Shown: one piece after another, positions 51,601 to 63,972 of the stretch | Numbering within the stretch: the stretch's first letter is position 1 | Layout of the letters: each line of letters starts with the position of its first letter | Origin: Gloeophyllum trabeum ATCC 11539 | Lineage: Eukaryota > Basidiomycota > Agaricomycetes > Gloeophyllales > Gloeophyllaceae | NCBI RefSeq assembly: GCF_000344685.1 | Contig: NW_006920410.1 | Span: 953,729-1,017,728, forward strand | Reading direction: 5' to 3' | Length of the DNA stretch: 64,000 bases | The notes under the pieces: model-generated | The model's database searches: none | The model's input: only the letters and a program-made list of their open reading frames with translations | What the model was told of the DNA's origin: nothing | Made by a program: the position numbers and the translations under genes

Positions 51601-52707
51601 GACTTCTGCTCTACTCTCCCTTGTGAGTTTCTAGATCCCGTCGTCAAGGCCCTGGCTGACCTCTCTCGCTAGGCTACCACCCGTTGATGAGATTGCGTAA
51701 GAGCTGCCATTACCCGAGGCAAAACCGTTCGTTCTCAAAGATCATCATAGGACCGGTCATCTTGCTGCCGACTCCAGGGACACCCTCTCCCTCCGAATCT
51801 TCGATCAGTGTCAAAGTGCTGCTTGCACAATCAGCAGTTTAGGTAGGATAGTTCTGTCTCCATTTGACTATCTCTTATATCTTCAATCTGAAGTCACGAC
51901 ATTCCACAAATGGTTCAACCTCAAGTACTCCTCCCCCATATTTACACATCATTCCTTCGCCGCTGGGTGAGTTCCAAGCTTGGCATCAGATATTCCGTGC
52001 GGTCTAACATGCATTTCGCAGTAACATGCATATCGTCACGCGTAAGTGAGCTTTTATGGTGCTGTGTTTCCATGTTCTCTTACGCTCCTGTTATCAGTCA
52101 AACTCCGTCCGAATAACCCCCAGGCATCACTAGGTTACGAGCAGGTGATACGGGCGTCGAGATCCATAGCGGTATGCTTCACCTGTCCTTGACTTGTTGT
52201 GTTTTCTCACGTGTTTGTATCCAGCAAACCTGGTCTAGTGCTCAAAGAGTGCTGGATCTACTGAATAGCGTCAGGTTGCAATATGAGAGAGTAACTGGAA
52301 ACCTTATCAACCCCCCTCCAAGACAAAAGCGTAGCGCGGACGAAGGGGGAGAAAAGAGCTCCGACCTCTTACAGAGAAGGGCTTTCGGAACAAGTCCAGA
52401 ACCAGAGCCGGAGGAGGCACCGGAGGTAAGCCGACGCATCTTGGCGAACATGCTCGGCTTGGACGTTCCTGGCATCGAGCCTTCTACCTCTTTCTTCCCC
52501 GGGTACGAGTGGTGGCCTCGCAGCCCCTCGACGAGTTCCCGTTCTCTGGAAACCTCATGGTCACGGGCATCAAATACACCAAGCAGTAGTGCTCCACCTC
52601 CTGTCCCTTCCGTCCAGACGCATCCGCGGATTGTTGACTGGCAGCAGGGCTACCCCGAAAATCTGTCACTTCCGAGCAGTGATCCTCGCGCTCGTCCTCC
52701 ACCTTGA
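48680..52707 (+). CDS. Zn2Cys6 fungal transcription factor with fungal-specific (MHR) domain; exon model partly resolved
   Basis: The DNA-binding cluster ACDQCRKSKSKCERS, then TTCKNCAAAGVACTF (C-x2-C-x6-C-x8-C-x2-C-x6-C), is built from exons 48835-48921 and 48985-48999, the second only 15 nt long. Further exons are 49052-49239, 49298-49448, 49500-49727, 49779-49855, 49907-49989 and 50042-50233. The last of these carries LYFAYVHPAFPVVHKRQFL, the start of the fungal-specific transcription factor domain. Downstream pieces continue it: SQTLSKVLLLVMFSIATRYI (about 50420-50480), GSFEQGWLYIG, MAIRMAQDLGLNRDPDKF and KQFRKTIWWSCCLVDKY (about 50940-50990). The last part, 52200-52707, is Ser/Pro-rich. 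The first exon is unsettled because its natural reading ends out of phase with the zinc-cluster exon. The layout resembles xylanase/cellulase-type regulators, but no target can be assigned. Confidence 0.75.
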
Positions 52708-53126
52708 ATTGTACTATTATTCGTTCCCGTCACCATGTGTTATCTATGTTTTCTCAATCTGATGTAGCATACGTACTTCTAGAACCTCACCTTAATTCTA
52801 ATTTAACCAGAAACGGTGTGTACTAGCGGATGTTTAGAGCTGTTCAGAGTTGGTTGCTTTTCGAATCATGTACCGCTGTTACCGTCGCGGCACTTCTCCT
52901 TGTACTTCATTTAGACAGACCTTTCCGCCTGCGGCCCGCAGGCACGTGTCCAAAACATGCGGCTCGCAAAGTTACAAATTGGGTAAAAAGCATCTGATAG
53001 CGCGAACAATGGGCGTAGTGGGCGCTTAGCGCCTTTGTTTGGGACCCACAAGAACAACGTCTTACCATAAGTGCCCTCCCCCGATCCTCAGATATTCGAA
53101 AGCGTCGGGAGGTGGTAGAAACGCCC
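52708..53126. other. Intergenic region
   Basis: 419 bp between the zinc-cluster regulator and the forkhead gene. No gene or repeat is seen. Confidence 0.5.
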
Positions 53127-54462
53127 ATGGCGAGCCTGACAAGTCTACTCAATCCTCAGAATCATGTCGAGGGAAGTGATAGGTAAGAGTTCTCGATTTT
53201 TTGCCCGCTGCCTGGCGCTCATGTAACGGTCTCATCGATTCCTCGCTACTAGCCACGATATTTCACCCCCACCAACCCATGCGCTACCGTCACCAGCCTC
53301 TACATCCCTCGAGAATTCGTCTGAGGATGTTCCCCGCTACACCCCGCCAAATACGATTGTGAATATACACCCCCCTCACCCACACTGTCCGGACACCCTA
53401 GCATGTCTACCCGACACGAACGGCCGGCCACAACATACTCTGCCAGTCATATTACGCTGCGCAATCCTGGGCAGTGCGAAAAAGAGGCTCACAATTCGGG
53501 AGATATACGCGGCCATGGAGGAGAAATATCCGTATTACAAGACTGCCGGTCCTACATGGAAGGTGAGCCCTTGCTACGCCGTAGCCACAATCTCACAAAT
53601 GCTGATCGGGGTTCAGCAATCGGTCCGACACCATCTGTCGCTGAACAGGTTATTCGAGCGACAGCCACGGCCGGTCACCGACCCGGGATTCGGCTCATAT
53701 TGGACTGTCAATCTCTCAGCACCACCGGGCACGAAGCGACCCCGCAAACGTGGGCGGACAAATAAGGACGTCCCTCCAGAAGCACAGCCTGGGGCACCGA
53801 AGAAGAGAGGCCGTCCTCGCAAGAGTGCACAGGATGACAGTGTCACCGGCTTGCCCTCTTTCACCACCCTTGCGATGTCTGCGGACCGGACGCTTAAGAA
53901 ATGCAAGGTCTCTGCGCTGCGCACCGGAGGAAACGCCTGCACAGAAGAGGACGAAGACGAGCTCATGGAGTATGAGGACAGACCTTTCTCTGAGGACGAA
54001 TGCGAGAGCGAGGAACGGGATCGTTTCATACTGAGGAAGGCAACATACGGTGAAGCAAGCGCAAGTCAGAGCGCTACCCAGAAGCTCTGCCACATCCAGT
54101 CGGCTGACATCGAGGGAACCCACACTCCCAATGGAGAGGATGAGTCCCCCGAAGCCATGCTCGACCGTCTCAGGATTGAAATGGCAGGCCTGAAGAGACA
54201 GTCCGCTGACGCCGTCTCTCTGTCCGAGAGAATGTCTGACCAGTTGATGGAAGCGCAAGCTGAGGTGTCCCGGGCGAAACAGCGATTGAGGGCTCTAGAG
54301 ACTATGTTAGAAGAAGAGGCCAGAAAGAGAAGAGAGGCGGAGAGGTTAGCTGAAGAGGCAGAACGACTGGCAGACGAGGAAGCGAAAAGGAGACGGGAGG
54401 TCGAGGAGGCGATTAGGAGCAGAAACGAGTGGGTCGTGACCACACCACCTACCAGCGACTGA
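53127..54462 (+). CDS. Forkhead (winged-helix) transcription factor with C-terminal coiled coil
   Basis: Three exons (53127-53182, 53253-53562, 53617-54462) encode 403 residues. The forkhead domain covers roughly residues 65-145: TLPVILRCAILGSAKKRLTI, REIYAAMEEKYPYYKT, then WK joined by splicing to QSVRHHLSLNRLFERQPR and GFGSYWTVN. The recognition helix W-x-x-S-V-R-H-x-L-S-L-N is intact only after removal of intron 53563-53616. Two basic AT-hook-like patches (KRPRKRGR and KKRGRPRK) follow. A Glu/Arg-rich coiled coil ends the protein (about 310-395, with EEEARKRREAERLAEEAERL). Fungal forkhead factors control cell-cycle genes or mushroom development; the target is unknown. The start at 53127 gives MASLTSLLNPQNHVEG and an in-phase first splice. 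Confidence 0.87.
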
Positions 54463-54892
54463 TGAAAGGATATCTCACCGGTCCACCGGAAGCGGGGGTC
54501 AATGCCAGGCAGAATATATTTATGACCGCGGTTGCTTTGAAGGGTCGGAGACGCGTCTGAGTCCTGATTCTGGTCTTCGTCCAACCGTGTATCACATTGC
54601 ATGCACCATGCGCGCATCGAGCTTCGCGCTCACTACTATGTTTGTCCAATTGAAGGACACAGTAATACTGGCAATGTTAGCTATCGTGACACTGAAGTCG
54701 TCATCATTGACATTTCTCGGCATTGTACATACCAGTCATACTCGTGGCAATATCCTCGGAGCACTAAGCCAATGCTTGATCTAAGACATAAAGAAACGCT
54801 CGACTTCGCGGAAACGTGTGGTTTGAGAGTCGAAGTCCGATATAAGGCGCTTACCAGAAAGAGGCCACGTAAACAACTTTATACAAGTCGGC
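54463..54892. other. Intergenic region
   Basis: 430 bp between the forkhead gene and the lyase gene. No supported gene is seen. Confidence 0.5.
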
Positions 54893-55827
54893 ATGCAGAC
54901 CGAATTCAATCTCGTCACCTCTACACGATACGACCCGGTCAACCTGGTCGAAGGCGATCGCTACTGGCTCCTTTCATACCATGTGGATCGCCTCAGGAGA
55001 GCTGCTGGGGAGCATGGCTGGACTAATGTGAAAGCGTTGACGGTGGACGAGGTAAGGCTTGAGTGCGAACGAGCGGTCAGCGAGTTCATAGACGCGGATG
55101 AGAGTACAGCGTTCAAGGTGAGTACGATGGCCTTTTGATGTTACGTACAATAAACGCAGAAGCATAGATACGGATCCTGTTAACACCTACTGGGATCCTG
55201 ACTGCCACAGCCAACGCTACGAGGCCCCTCCTCCCCTTGTCCCACCCCTCATCTGGAGAAATCTTCGATATTTCGTTGTTTGACGCAGGAGATGCGACGG
55301 GCTCAACTGCAGCGTCGAATCATCCTCTCGCGGGACAGCCTTATGTCTCCCTGTACCTTGATACCGAGCCAACCTCGCCGTCGATATTCACGAGCACCAA
55401 GACCACCAATCGCAAGCACTATGATGATGCTCGGAAGAGGGCTGGTATACGTCCTATGACTACGGCCTCGGCCTCATCTTCCGCTGCCAACCATCCCGAG
55501 GCGCATACCCTACAGTCCAGCGACTGCGATGTTCTCCTCTACACTCCCGATCTTCTCATCTCAGAGACTACCATCCGGAACGTTGCATTCCCCCGCTCCT
55601 CCCCTTCCGGCGCAGCTATCTGGCTAACGCCATCACCCAGCACGGGCTGTTTACCTGGCGTCATGAGGAGATATTTGCTCGATCAAGGCAGGATTCAGGA
55701 GGCCAAACACGGTGAGCTGCGGAAGGAAGACGTGACCCCGGGACAGTTGCTGCTGGTATTCAACGGAGTCGAAGGTGTTAGGATAGGGAGAGTGGCTGAA
55801 ATAGCTTTAAACGACGGCCATACTTGA
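54893..55827 (+). CDS. 4-amino-4-deoxychorismate lyase-like class IV aminotransferase (folate pathway)
   Basis: Two exons (54893-55117, 55168-55827) encode 294 residues. It is a PLP-dependent fold-type IV protein. RYWLLSYHVDRLRRAAGEHG holds the N-terminal HxxRL segment. PTSPSIFTSTKTTNRKHYDD contains the Thr-Lys corresponding to the PLP-binding lysine. DVLLYTPDLLISETTIRNVA is the E-x-x-x-x-N motif that binds the cofactor, and STGCLPGVMRRYLL is the G-x-x-R-x-x-L segment. The subgroup converts aminodeoxychorismate to p-aminobenzoate and pyruvate (yeast Abz2). GQLLLVFNGVEGVRIGRV near the C-terminus is typical of fungal members. It is tail-to-tail with Utp13, with about 144 bp between the two stops. 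Confidence 0.85.
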
Positions 55828-55971
55828 AGCTCTCCCCTCTTTGACCGGTTGGCAACTAGATATACCCTTCTCGGACTCGGAAGTATCGTTTGTATCGGTA
55901 AGAGCTAGAAGACAAAGGCGTCGTTGATCAGAAGATTTATCACGGTTTGTAGTCTGCACTATTGCATCCAA

Positions 55972-58929
55972 TTACGAGTCAATCTCCATTACATCGTCTT
56001 CGTCTTCATCCACCCCGCCGAATATACCCCCATCCATCTCTCCGAGGACATAATCAACGACATAGCTCTCCTTCACCAACCTATCCATCCGTGCCAGATG
56101 CCTCTCCGTATACGGGATGAGCGCGTCCAGCAGTTCGTGTAGGCTGTTCGCCCCGTCGCCCGTAACAAGCTCGTCCGGTCCTGGCACACCAAGCTCGCCG
56201 GCGGAGAACGCCTTCATCAAGCGCTCGGCGTCCCAGACGCGAACGATGACGCCGAGCACGCCCTGCGCCACGCTCGCGTTTTTCGCGTTGGTGTTCCAGT
56301 CGCGGACGTACTTTAGCAGTTTAACCAGATCGGGCGGGGTAAGCTGTCGCAGCAGCTTTGGTAGAACGGGACTCGACGGTTCGTCTACAGCTGAGGAGAG
56401 CAGGTCGCGGAACAAGGACAATAGTCTTCCGGGTTGTTCCATCGCCAGGGCGAGGGCGACAGCATGCTCGTAGTCGTGGAGAGATAGGTAGTTTAGGAAA
56501 TCTTGCTCCCTGTCGTTGGGGTTAGCACACGGAATTACTCGCAAATGCTGGGGCGGCGTACTTCAGTACCATTTCGGCTCTCTTGGACTCCTTCTCTGCC
56601 TCGATTTCCTCCGTGCAGTCTTCCCAAAACGTAAGGAGGGAGTCCGCAGCGCCGGACACGATCGTCCGCGCATCTTTGCTTACGGCTAGGGTCCATACCT
56701 TCATATAGTTGCATCAGCTTTATCACATCCAACAACGAATTAAGACACAACACAAACCTTCTCCTCATGTCCGTCCAAAGTGCACAAGCACTCTTCACTC
56801 CTACCGTCCCACACTCTCACGAGCCCATCACCCCCAGTGCTCACAACCTGCGCCTGGCCCGCCCCTCCCTCCCTCGGCAGCCACAACACCCTAAGCACCG
56901 CGCCCCCATGCCCCTCCAGCGTCCTTACGCACGCAAAGTCCTCGAGGTTCCATATCCTCACTGTCTTGTCCCCGCTCCCCGTCGCGAGCACACGCTCGCC
57001 CGGCGCGAACCGCACGCTCCACACGCCGCGCTTGTGCCCGGCGAGCGTCGCGAGCAGCGTCAGCTTCTCGCGCGATATCGCAAAGACCTTCGCGGTCTTG
57101 TCCTGCGAGCCCGAGGCGAGCAGCTGGTCGTTGGGGGAAATATCGAGCGCGTTGATGTCCTTGTCGTGCGCCTTGTGCGTGAAGAGGGACTTGCACTTCG
57201 CCGGCGCCGTGTTTGCGCGCGGGTCGTAGCTCGCCGGCACGCCTGAGATGTCCCACATCTTGATCGTGCGGTCCTGGCTGCCGGTGAACATGAAGCTCAC
57301 CGCCCCGTCCTCGCCGCGTTTCCGCGGGAGCGCGACCGCGCCGACGCTCTCCGCGTGGCCCTCGCAGACGCCCACGCAGCCCCAGCCCCACCCCGCGTCC
57401 TGTGGGTGGGAGTAGGGCGCCCAGATGCGCGCGGCGCGGTCCTTGCTCCCGCTCGCGAGCAGCCGCCCGTCGGGGCTGCTGTCGAGGCAGAGCACGATCT
57501 CGGTGTGCCCCTCGAGCAGGCGCGCGTCGAGCGTGGATGTGTCGTACACGCGGATGAGCGAGGAGTTGGTCGCGAGCGCGAGGTGCGTGTCGTGGGCGGA
57601 GGGGACGGGGGAGAGGAAGGTCGAGTCGATGATCTCGTCGTTGAACCCGATGAGTTGCCGCGTGAGGGAGAGGGAGGAGAGGGAGTGGAAGAGGATGTTT
57701 TGGTCGGCGTGGATGGAGACGATGGTGGAGGTTGAGGGGAGGTACCTGTGGAGTGTTTAGTTTACGCGTAGCATATAGTGAGATATTAGCGTACATGGCG
57801 TCTAGGATCTGTCGCTGTTCTTCCTGGTCGTCTGGAATGTTGTCTTGCTCCTTGCCGAGGGTGAAGAGGACGTTGCCTTCTCGTGCGTCCCATATTTTGA
57901 CGACGCCTTTCTCGCCCGCCGTCCAGAATCTGAGCTTTGCCCCGTCAGAGCTGGACCCTGCAAGGTCCTCGTCTGGGTGGAGCAGGCCGACAGCCTCCAC
58001 GCGCTCTAGCACGGGGACTGTCTTGACGAGAGTAGGAAGCACCTCTTTCTCCTTGCCTTTCTTTTGGGATTTAGTGGCAGGTTTAGGCTTTTTGACGGCC
58101 AAGTCCCAGACGAGTACGACGGAATCACGTCCACCGCTGACAAGCCATTTGCCGTCGGGAGATACGTCCAGCCCTCGCGGGACCGATACATGGCCTTCGA
58201 GGACCGCTTCTGGCTTCGAGCTCGCGCCAGTCTTTGCCGCGGCGGACGCAGCAGACAAATCAAATATGCGTATGCGCGTGTCCGCGGAGCCCGTGATGAG
58301 CTGCATCTTCTCCTGGTAGCCGACCGCCGACGGGTCGCGGGGAAAGTTGAAGGCGAGGGCGCTGACGACGCCGCCGTGGCCCTTGAAGACATGGGTGGGG
58401 AAGCCGCGGAGAAAGTCCCAGACTTTGACGACGCCGTCGGCGGAGCCGGAGGCGAGGTAGGTGGAGGTGGGGTCGGTCCTGCAGACGTGGACGGGGGACT
58501 CGTGGGCGCGGGAAATGACGCGGACGGGGTGGACGGGCTTGGGCAGGCGGGTGGGGGACGCGGGGATCTCGTAGACGCGCAGGGCAAGGCTGGTGGTGAA
58601 GAGCAGCAGGTGGTTCGAGGATGGCGAGATGCACAGAGCGGTGATGGATTCGGTGTCCTGGGAAATAAGTGAGTGGCTATATGCGCCGGTATAGCCGGCT
58701 ACGCACACCCATAAATCTGCATATCTCCTGGCCGGACTTGACGTCGGTCAGGATGGCTTCCTCGCCGACGCAGGTAACGAGCTTGGTGCCATCCTGCGAC
58801 ACGGCTGCCGGTCCCCCGGTGTGCAAGGGTGCGATGACCTTTGCTTTTTTGAATCTGTAGTGAAGGTTAGCATTGGCCTGGAACACAACATACAACGCAC
58901 GCAGTCTTGAGCTTTGCGTTTGTGGCCAT
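55972..58929 (-). CDS. UTP13: U3 snoRNP / small-subunit processome WD40 protein Utp13 (TBL3)
   Basis: Six exons on the minus strand (58929-58901, 58854-58707, 58657-57795, 57745-56758, 56698-56562, 56509-55972) encode 900 residues. Two seven-bladed WD40 propellers are readable. Repeat signatures include LASGSADGVVKVWDF, LITGSADTRIRIFDL, LVSGGRDSVVLVWDL, LASGSKDRAARIW, FTGSQDRTIKMWD, LASGSQDKTAKVF, LATGSGDKTVRIWNL and VSTGGDGLVRVWDG. A C-terminal helical Utp13 domain follows: EQDFLNYLSLHDYEHAVALA, LLKYVRDWNTNAKNA and LIPYTERHLARMDRLV. In yeast this protein belongs to the UTP-B complex with Pwp2, and acts in 18S rRNA processing in the nucleolus. The first exon is only 29 nt. The second long exon is very GC-rich. 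It is divergent from the NBR1-like gene, with 207 bp between start codons. Confidence 0.93.
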
Positions 58930-59136
58930 AGCGCCTGCACTGAAGCTGGACTTGACGAAACTTTTCAGAGCGATCTGCGGACGGGATCTGGCCACGTGGG
59001 CGGGAGAGTGTGGCGCCAGTGCGTCGGTACTTGGCGAGAATCCGGGGTCATGCGAGCCTGCGTATAAAGCCGCAGTGCTTCGGCGCCTCTCACTCTCTCT
59101 ATCTCTCGTCCAGGTCGCCCACAGCCAGCAGCCAGC

Positions 59137-62100
59137 ATGTTCACCGTCAAGGCGACCTACCGCAGCCAGACCCGCAAGTTTACCTTTGACCAGTCGCTCT
59201 TTCCGTCTTATCAGCAGTTGTTTCACCAGGTATGTCGTCGTCGTCGTCGTCGCTCACGGCGGCTGCGTCCTCAGCGATTCGTACTGTGCTCTTTCGCCGT
59301 TGCTAACGTTGCTGTTCGCAGCTTTATCGCGTCTTTCCAATCTCTCAGTCTTACTACCTCTCCAAATTACTGTTCGCGCCCCAACCCGCATTCCCCAATT
59401 CGCGTATCCTGCTGAGCAAGGAAGTCCACAACGCCGAGCAATACGAGCGCGCTATCCAGCAGTATAACGGCCGACCGTTGCCCGGCGCGTTACTCCGTTT
59501 CACCGTCTTTGACGACACTCCACACAAGCCAGCCGTTGGGAAGGGCATTGGTGTGAGCTCTCAAAGTGGCAGTGCTCCCGAGGGCCGTGCCGCCAACGAT
59601 ATCTGGCTTACTGGCCCCGAGGAGTCTATTACCGTCACGCCCAGCATCAGGGTCAGTCCCTTGACCCAATGCCACTCGGCGCGCTCCGAGTCGCGGTCCC
59701 CAATGAACCTCGAAGACTGGGACATGGAGCTGCATAGACTCATAACGTACGACGAAGGATCTGCTACGGGTACCTACGTGCCATCTCCGCAGCCCTCCAT
59801 CTCGAGTCTCGGGCCGCAGCAGCCGCAGCACATGCCGGGACTACAACATGAACGCATGCGAGCCTCGCCTCCGTCGTCCTCAGCATCTCGCACTCCGCGA
59901 GCATCGCCGCCGCGCTCTACATTCAACGAGTCCATGCCACAGCGTGACGTCGACCCGTTGCCTGTCATCCAGGACCTCTTCACCAACTTCGTCAGGGACT
60001 TCGACCGTATCATGGAACGGAGCTTCGGCGAGCGGTGGAGGGAGCGCACCCAGTCTCCCCAGATTCCCCCAGCTCCGCGCGGTGCCCCGCCCTCTTCTGT
60101 CGTCGACGGGGCAAACGGGATCCCCCCGCCCCCACCGCCGCTCTTCGACGGCATCGCCAGCAATGTCGCCATGTCCGGCATACCGCCCCCGCCCATCCTC
60201 GACACGTCACGCCCGCCGCAGTCGGCAGGCTCCTCGCCCCCTACCGCTCAGTCCAGAGACACCGCGTTCAGCATGCCCGGCGCATTTGTGGACCCGGCGG
60301 TCGTACTCGGGCTGGCGCGCCCCGAGCCGCAGTCCTCGCACATACCTCCGCCTCCGCCTCCACCTCAGCCTCATTGGAACTCGTATTACTCACCCTCGTG
60401 GAACGTGCCGCCTCCCCCGCCGTTGCCGACCTTCCCCGGGAGCTTCGAGAGTCATTCGTCGCACCATGCCTCAAGTGAGCCACCGCGGGTGCGGGTTGTC
60501 AGCCCGCCGCCGTCGCCCCCGTCTCCAATGACTCCGAGCGTCGTGTCCCAGGCGCCGAGCAGCGTCAATTCGAACGCGCGCGTCGGTATTGCCAGCCAGA
60601 ACGGGAGCACGAGAAACGCCCAGGAGACCGTCATACATTTGGACGTCGTCTGTGATTCGTGCAACGAGATCGTCGTCGGCGTGCGGCACAAGTGCCTCGA
60701 TTGCCCTAGTAAGATGTCATCACGTTTATCTGGGGTTTTGACCTGACGTTCGTCCCATAAGACTACGACCTGTGCACGCCGTGCATGGAGTCCGGCTCGG
60801 CGGAGCTGCACAATCCGTTCCATGAGTTCTTCGATGTCACCGAGCCGGGGGGGATGTATGTGCACAACGTCTTCAGCGGGAACGGCGAGCGGACTGCTGC
60901 GCCGCCCGTGGAGACCAGGACCAGGCCTGCTGCTGCCGTTCCTCCTGCGGAGCCTGTTCGGCACAATGCGACTTGTGATTTGTGTGATTCGAGGATTGTT
61001 GGGGAGAGATATGTGAGTTGGTTGTCGGTTATATGGGGGTTGAGTGGCTGACGTGTGGTGATTTGTAGAAATGCTTGGACTGCCCTGGTACGTGTAGCGA
61101 TCGGTAAGAGATGTTAGGGCGAAGCTGACCATTCACGTAGACTTCGACGCGTGCGAGCGCTGCTTCTCGTAAGCCCTGCTTTCTTACAGACATCTGAATA
61201 TGTTGCTTATGAGATTGCATTTGCAGTATAACCCCTGAGCAGCACCCGAGTCATGGGTTTGTGCGCGTGAAGGATTCCAAGGATCTCATTGTGGGTAGCC
61301 GCTCCTCCTCTAGCTTAGATTATTCTGACGTTCCCCGCGTAGCTGAGGCATGATGCCTCTGCGACGGAAGTGCATACTGCGAGGTGTGACTGTAAGGTCT
61401 TCATTTTTACAAGGTGGTGCTAGTACTGACATCATGGATCTTGTTAGCCTGCACTCAGGTTATCGTAGGGGTCAGGTACAAGGTACGTTGATCATTCAAG
61501 CGAGCCGGTTTGTCTGTGTATGAACTCACGCGCCTGTCATGTAGTGCATGCATCCTGCCTGCCCGGACTATGATCTCTGTTCGAGATGCGAGGCGATGCC
61601 CATCCCCGTCCACCCTTCCAACCACCCGATGTTGAAGTTGAAGGGGAGCAATGATGTCGTACCGAGGGTCAACAGCTACGCCGAGGACCGTCAAGAGCAA
61701 GAGCGTCTTGAAAGGATGCAGAGGATTCTCCGGGCTAGGGAGGAAGAGCTGGAGCAGCGCGAGGACGCAGTGAACCTCCGGAGCGATGCGCTGAACCTAC
61801 GGAACGACGAACTGGAGGAGCGCGAGCGCGAGATCGCCGCGATCGACCACGCGTTGGGCGAGCGCCAGAGAGAGCTGGATGAAAGGTTCAACATCTTAGA
61901 AGGCAGAGAGAAGATCGTGGAAGAGAAAGAAGAGGTCTTCGAGAGGCGGGAGGATTACTTGATGACGCGTGAAGGCGCTGTTGACCAGGAGATCGAGGCG
62001 CGTCTGGAGGCTATGGAGGATAAGGAGAACGACCTCCAAGTTCGTGCTGAAACACTCGAGGACCAGCTCCGCGACCTTGAAGCGCGGAGGGAAGAGCTGG

Positions 62101-63905
62101 ACGCTGAGGAGATTACGCTTGAGGGGAGGCAGAGGAGTCTTGAAGACTGGGCAAACAACCTGGAGTGCTGGGAGTCGCGCCTTGAGGAGACGTCTGCGCT
62201 GCTCGATAGACGCGAGATGGAGTTGACCGAGAAGGAGAGGGATCTGGAGGATGAAAGGGTCCCTCCCTACGTCCCGGCTGCCCGCGCTGAGTCGCCATGG
62301 AGGAGATATGCGCAGGACCTCCTGCCGCTCAACCTCCCGCAGGTGCCCACCCACGTTCCGAATATCCAGGTCGAGCCCCCTTCTCCCTCTTTGATCGATA
62401 TCGACCGTGTTCCGGCAAGGCCTGTTGCTGTTGCGATGTCCGCCTCTCCCCAGACTTGGCCTACCCCCGAGGAGATTGACGATATCATACGGAGGAGCGA
62501 GACGACGTATCCGGAGATTGAGACTCGTGATTTGCACCATGATGGTCATTCGACTGAGTCTGAAGATGTTATGATGCCTGGGACGCTCCCCATGTTCGCT
62601 CAGCGCACCAACAACGCCAATTCGACCGTTAGCTCTGGCACCCCGTCGGCTATGTCTGCGCTCTCGTCCTTGCCGCTAGCCCCGTCCAACGTCGGGAGTG
62701 ACATGTATAGTGAGCTTTGGCCGGCCGTTGCCTCGGAGCTAAGGCATTTGTTGCAGCCATCGACTGAAGCTGTGCCGGATGAGGGCTCCTTGCCCATCGA
62801 GCATACTGTTTCCGAGGGCGAGGGTCTGCGCGACCCGACTCCTATGCCAGGATCTCACACCAACGAGGATATCGTCGATGTCTACTCTCCACCCCTTGCC
62901 AAGGAGCCTCTGTTAGCTCGCCCGAATGAACAGCTTGCGCCTCCTGAGATTCTCTCTAGGCTCGCGAGCTCACTCGCTGGTTTGCTAGCTGCGCGGCCGA
63001 TTTCTCAGCCGTCGGCGACTGTTCCTGACGCGGAGCCGACTGACCCCTTCGCTGACGAACTCGCGACCGAACCCGAAGAGCACCGTTTCGCTGATGAACT
63101 CGCAACCCAACCTGAAGAGCACGTTGAGTCTCGTGCTGAGACTCCGGCCTTGCCTCCGTTGCGCGCGACCTGCGTGTCTGAGAACAATATCCCCGACGGG
63201 CAGATCTTCCCTCCTGGCGCTGAGTTTGTGAAGTCTTGGAACGTTATCAATGATGGTGAGAGGGAGTGGCCCGAGTCCACGGTGTTGGTCTTCGTCGCAG
63301 GCGATCGTATGGGATCTGGCGCCGACACTGCCAAGTTCAAGGTTGGCTCTGTGCCAGCTGGTGAGACCGTTGATGTCTGGACTGGAGAGCTCAAGGCACC
63401 CGAACACCCCGGCAAGTACGTGAGTTACTGGAGGCTGAGCGATGGCCAGGGCAATCAGTTTGGCCAGAGTCTATGGATTGAGTGAGTAGATGTTCCTATT
63501 GTATCGGATCAGCACTCTAACTCCCATGATTGTAGTATAAGCGTTGCGGAGGTTGATACGTCTTCGGGCTCAGAGTCGTTGGCGGCGTCCTCCGTGATCA
63601 TGCCTCACGCTGTCGGCGAGGCTCCGATGCGGGCTGGTCAGACTACGACTGAGGCGCCTACAGTGCAAGCACGGTCGTTGACTTTGCCGTCGACAGCATC
63701 AGGCGAGACGCTCTCGGATGTTATTTCAGTTGGCTCTTCGGCTTCGCTGATCAGTCATCCTGGTTCCCCCTCGTCTGCTCATGGATCGATGGACGAATGG
63801 GAGGACACCAGAGGCTCCGTGACTCCTCCTTTGGCTCCGACCGTAGGGGAGAGGGACATGGAGTACATTGTGCTGTACGAGAGTTCCGACTCGGGACGGG
63901 ATTGA
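59137..63905 (+). CDS. NBR1-like selective autophagy receptor (PB1, three ZZ fingers, coiled coil, NBR1 domain)
   Basis: Ten exons (59137-59229, 59322-60708, 60762-61012, 61069-61087, 61141-61168, 61227-61290, 61343-61391, 61448-61482, 61545-63481, 63536-63905) encode 1410 residues. A PB1 domain opens the protein (MFTVKATYRSQTRKFTFDQS; lysine/arginine face present). A long Pro/Ser-rich region follows. ZZ finger 1 begins CDSCNEIVVGVRHKCLDCP, finger 2 CDLCDSRIVGERYKCLDCP and finger 3 CDSCTQVIVGVRYKC. A coiled coil of about 190 residues lies at about 690-880. The four-Trp NBR1 domain, about 1180-1290, has EFVKSWNVINDGEREWPEST, VDVWTGELKAPEHPGKYVSY and GQSLWIDISV. Near the C-terminus MEYIVLYESSDSG (Tyr about 1397) resembles the LC3/Atg8-interacting motif of NBR1. 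Such receptors bring cargo to autophagosomes. The short 19-64-nt exons encode the ZZ fingers. Confidence 0.92.
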
Positions 63906-63972
63906 AGATCTGGTGGAAAAACAGTGATAGGTAGTGGAAACAGTAATATGTTGTCCTGATTTTATCAGGCAA

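Noticed and set aside
34192..53000. Possible secondary-metabolite cluster: amidase, GNAT, glycosyltransferase-like protein, methyltransferase and a Zn2Cys6 regulator close together.
   Set aside because: No backbone enzyme (polyketide synthase, NRPS, terpene cyclase) or P450 is present, and housekeeping genes (MoaA-MoaC, NIPSNAP) are interleaved.
56891..58708. A single 605-codon minus-strand frame that looks like one long exon of the WD40 gene.
   Set aside because: It reads through the intron at 57746-57794 and then continues in the wrong frame (Arg/Pro/His-rich). The WD repeats continue only after splicing to the other frame.
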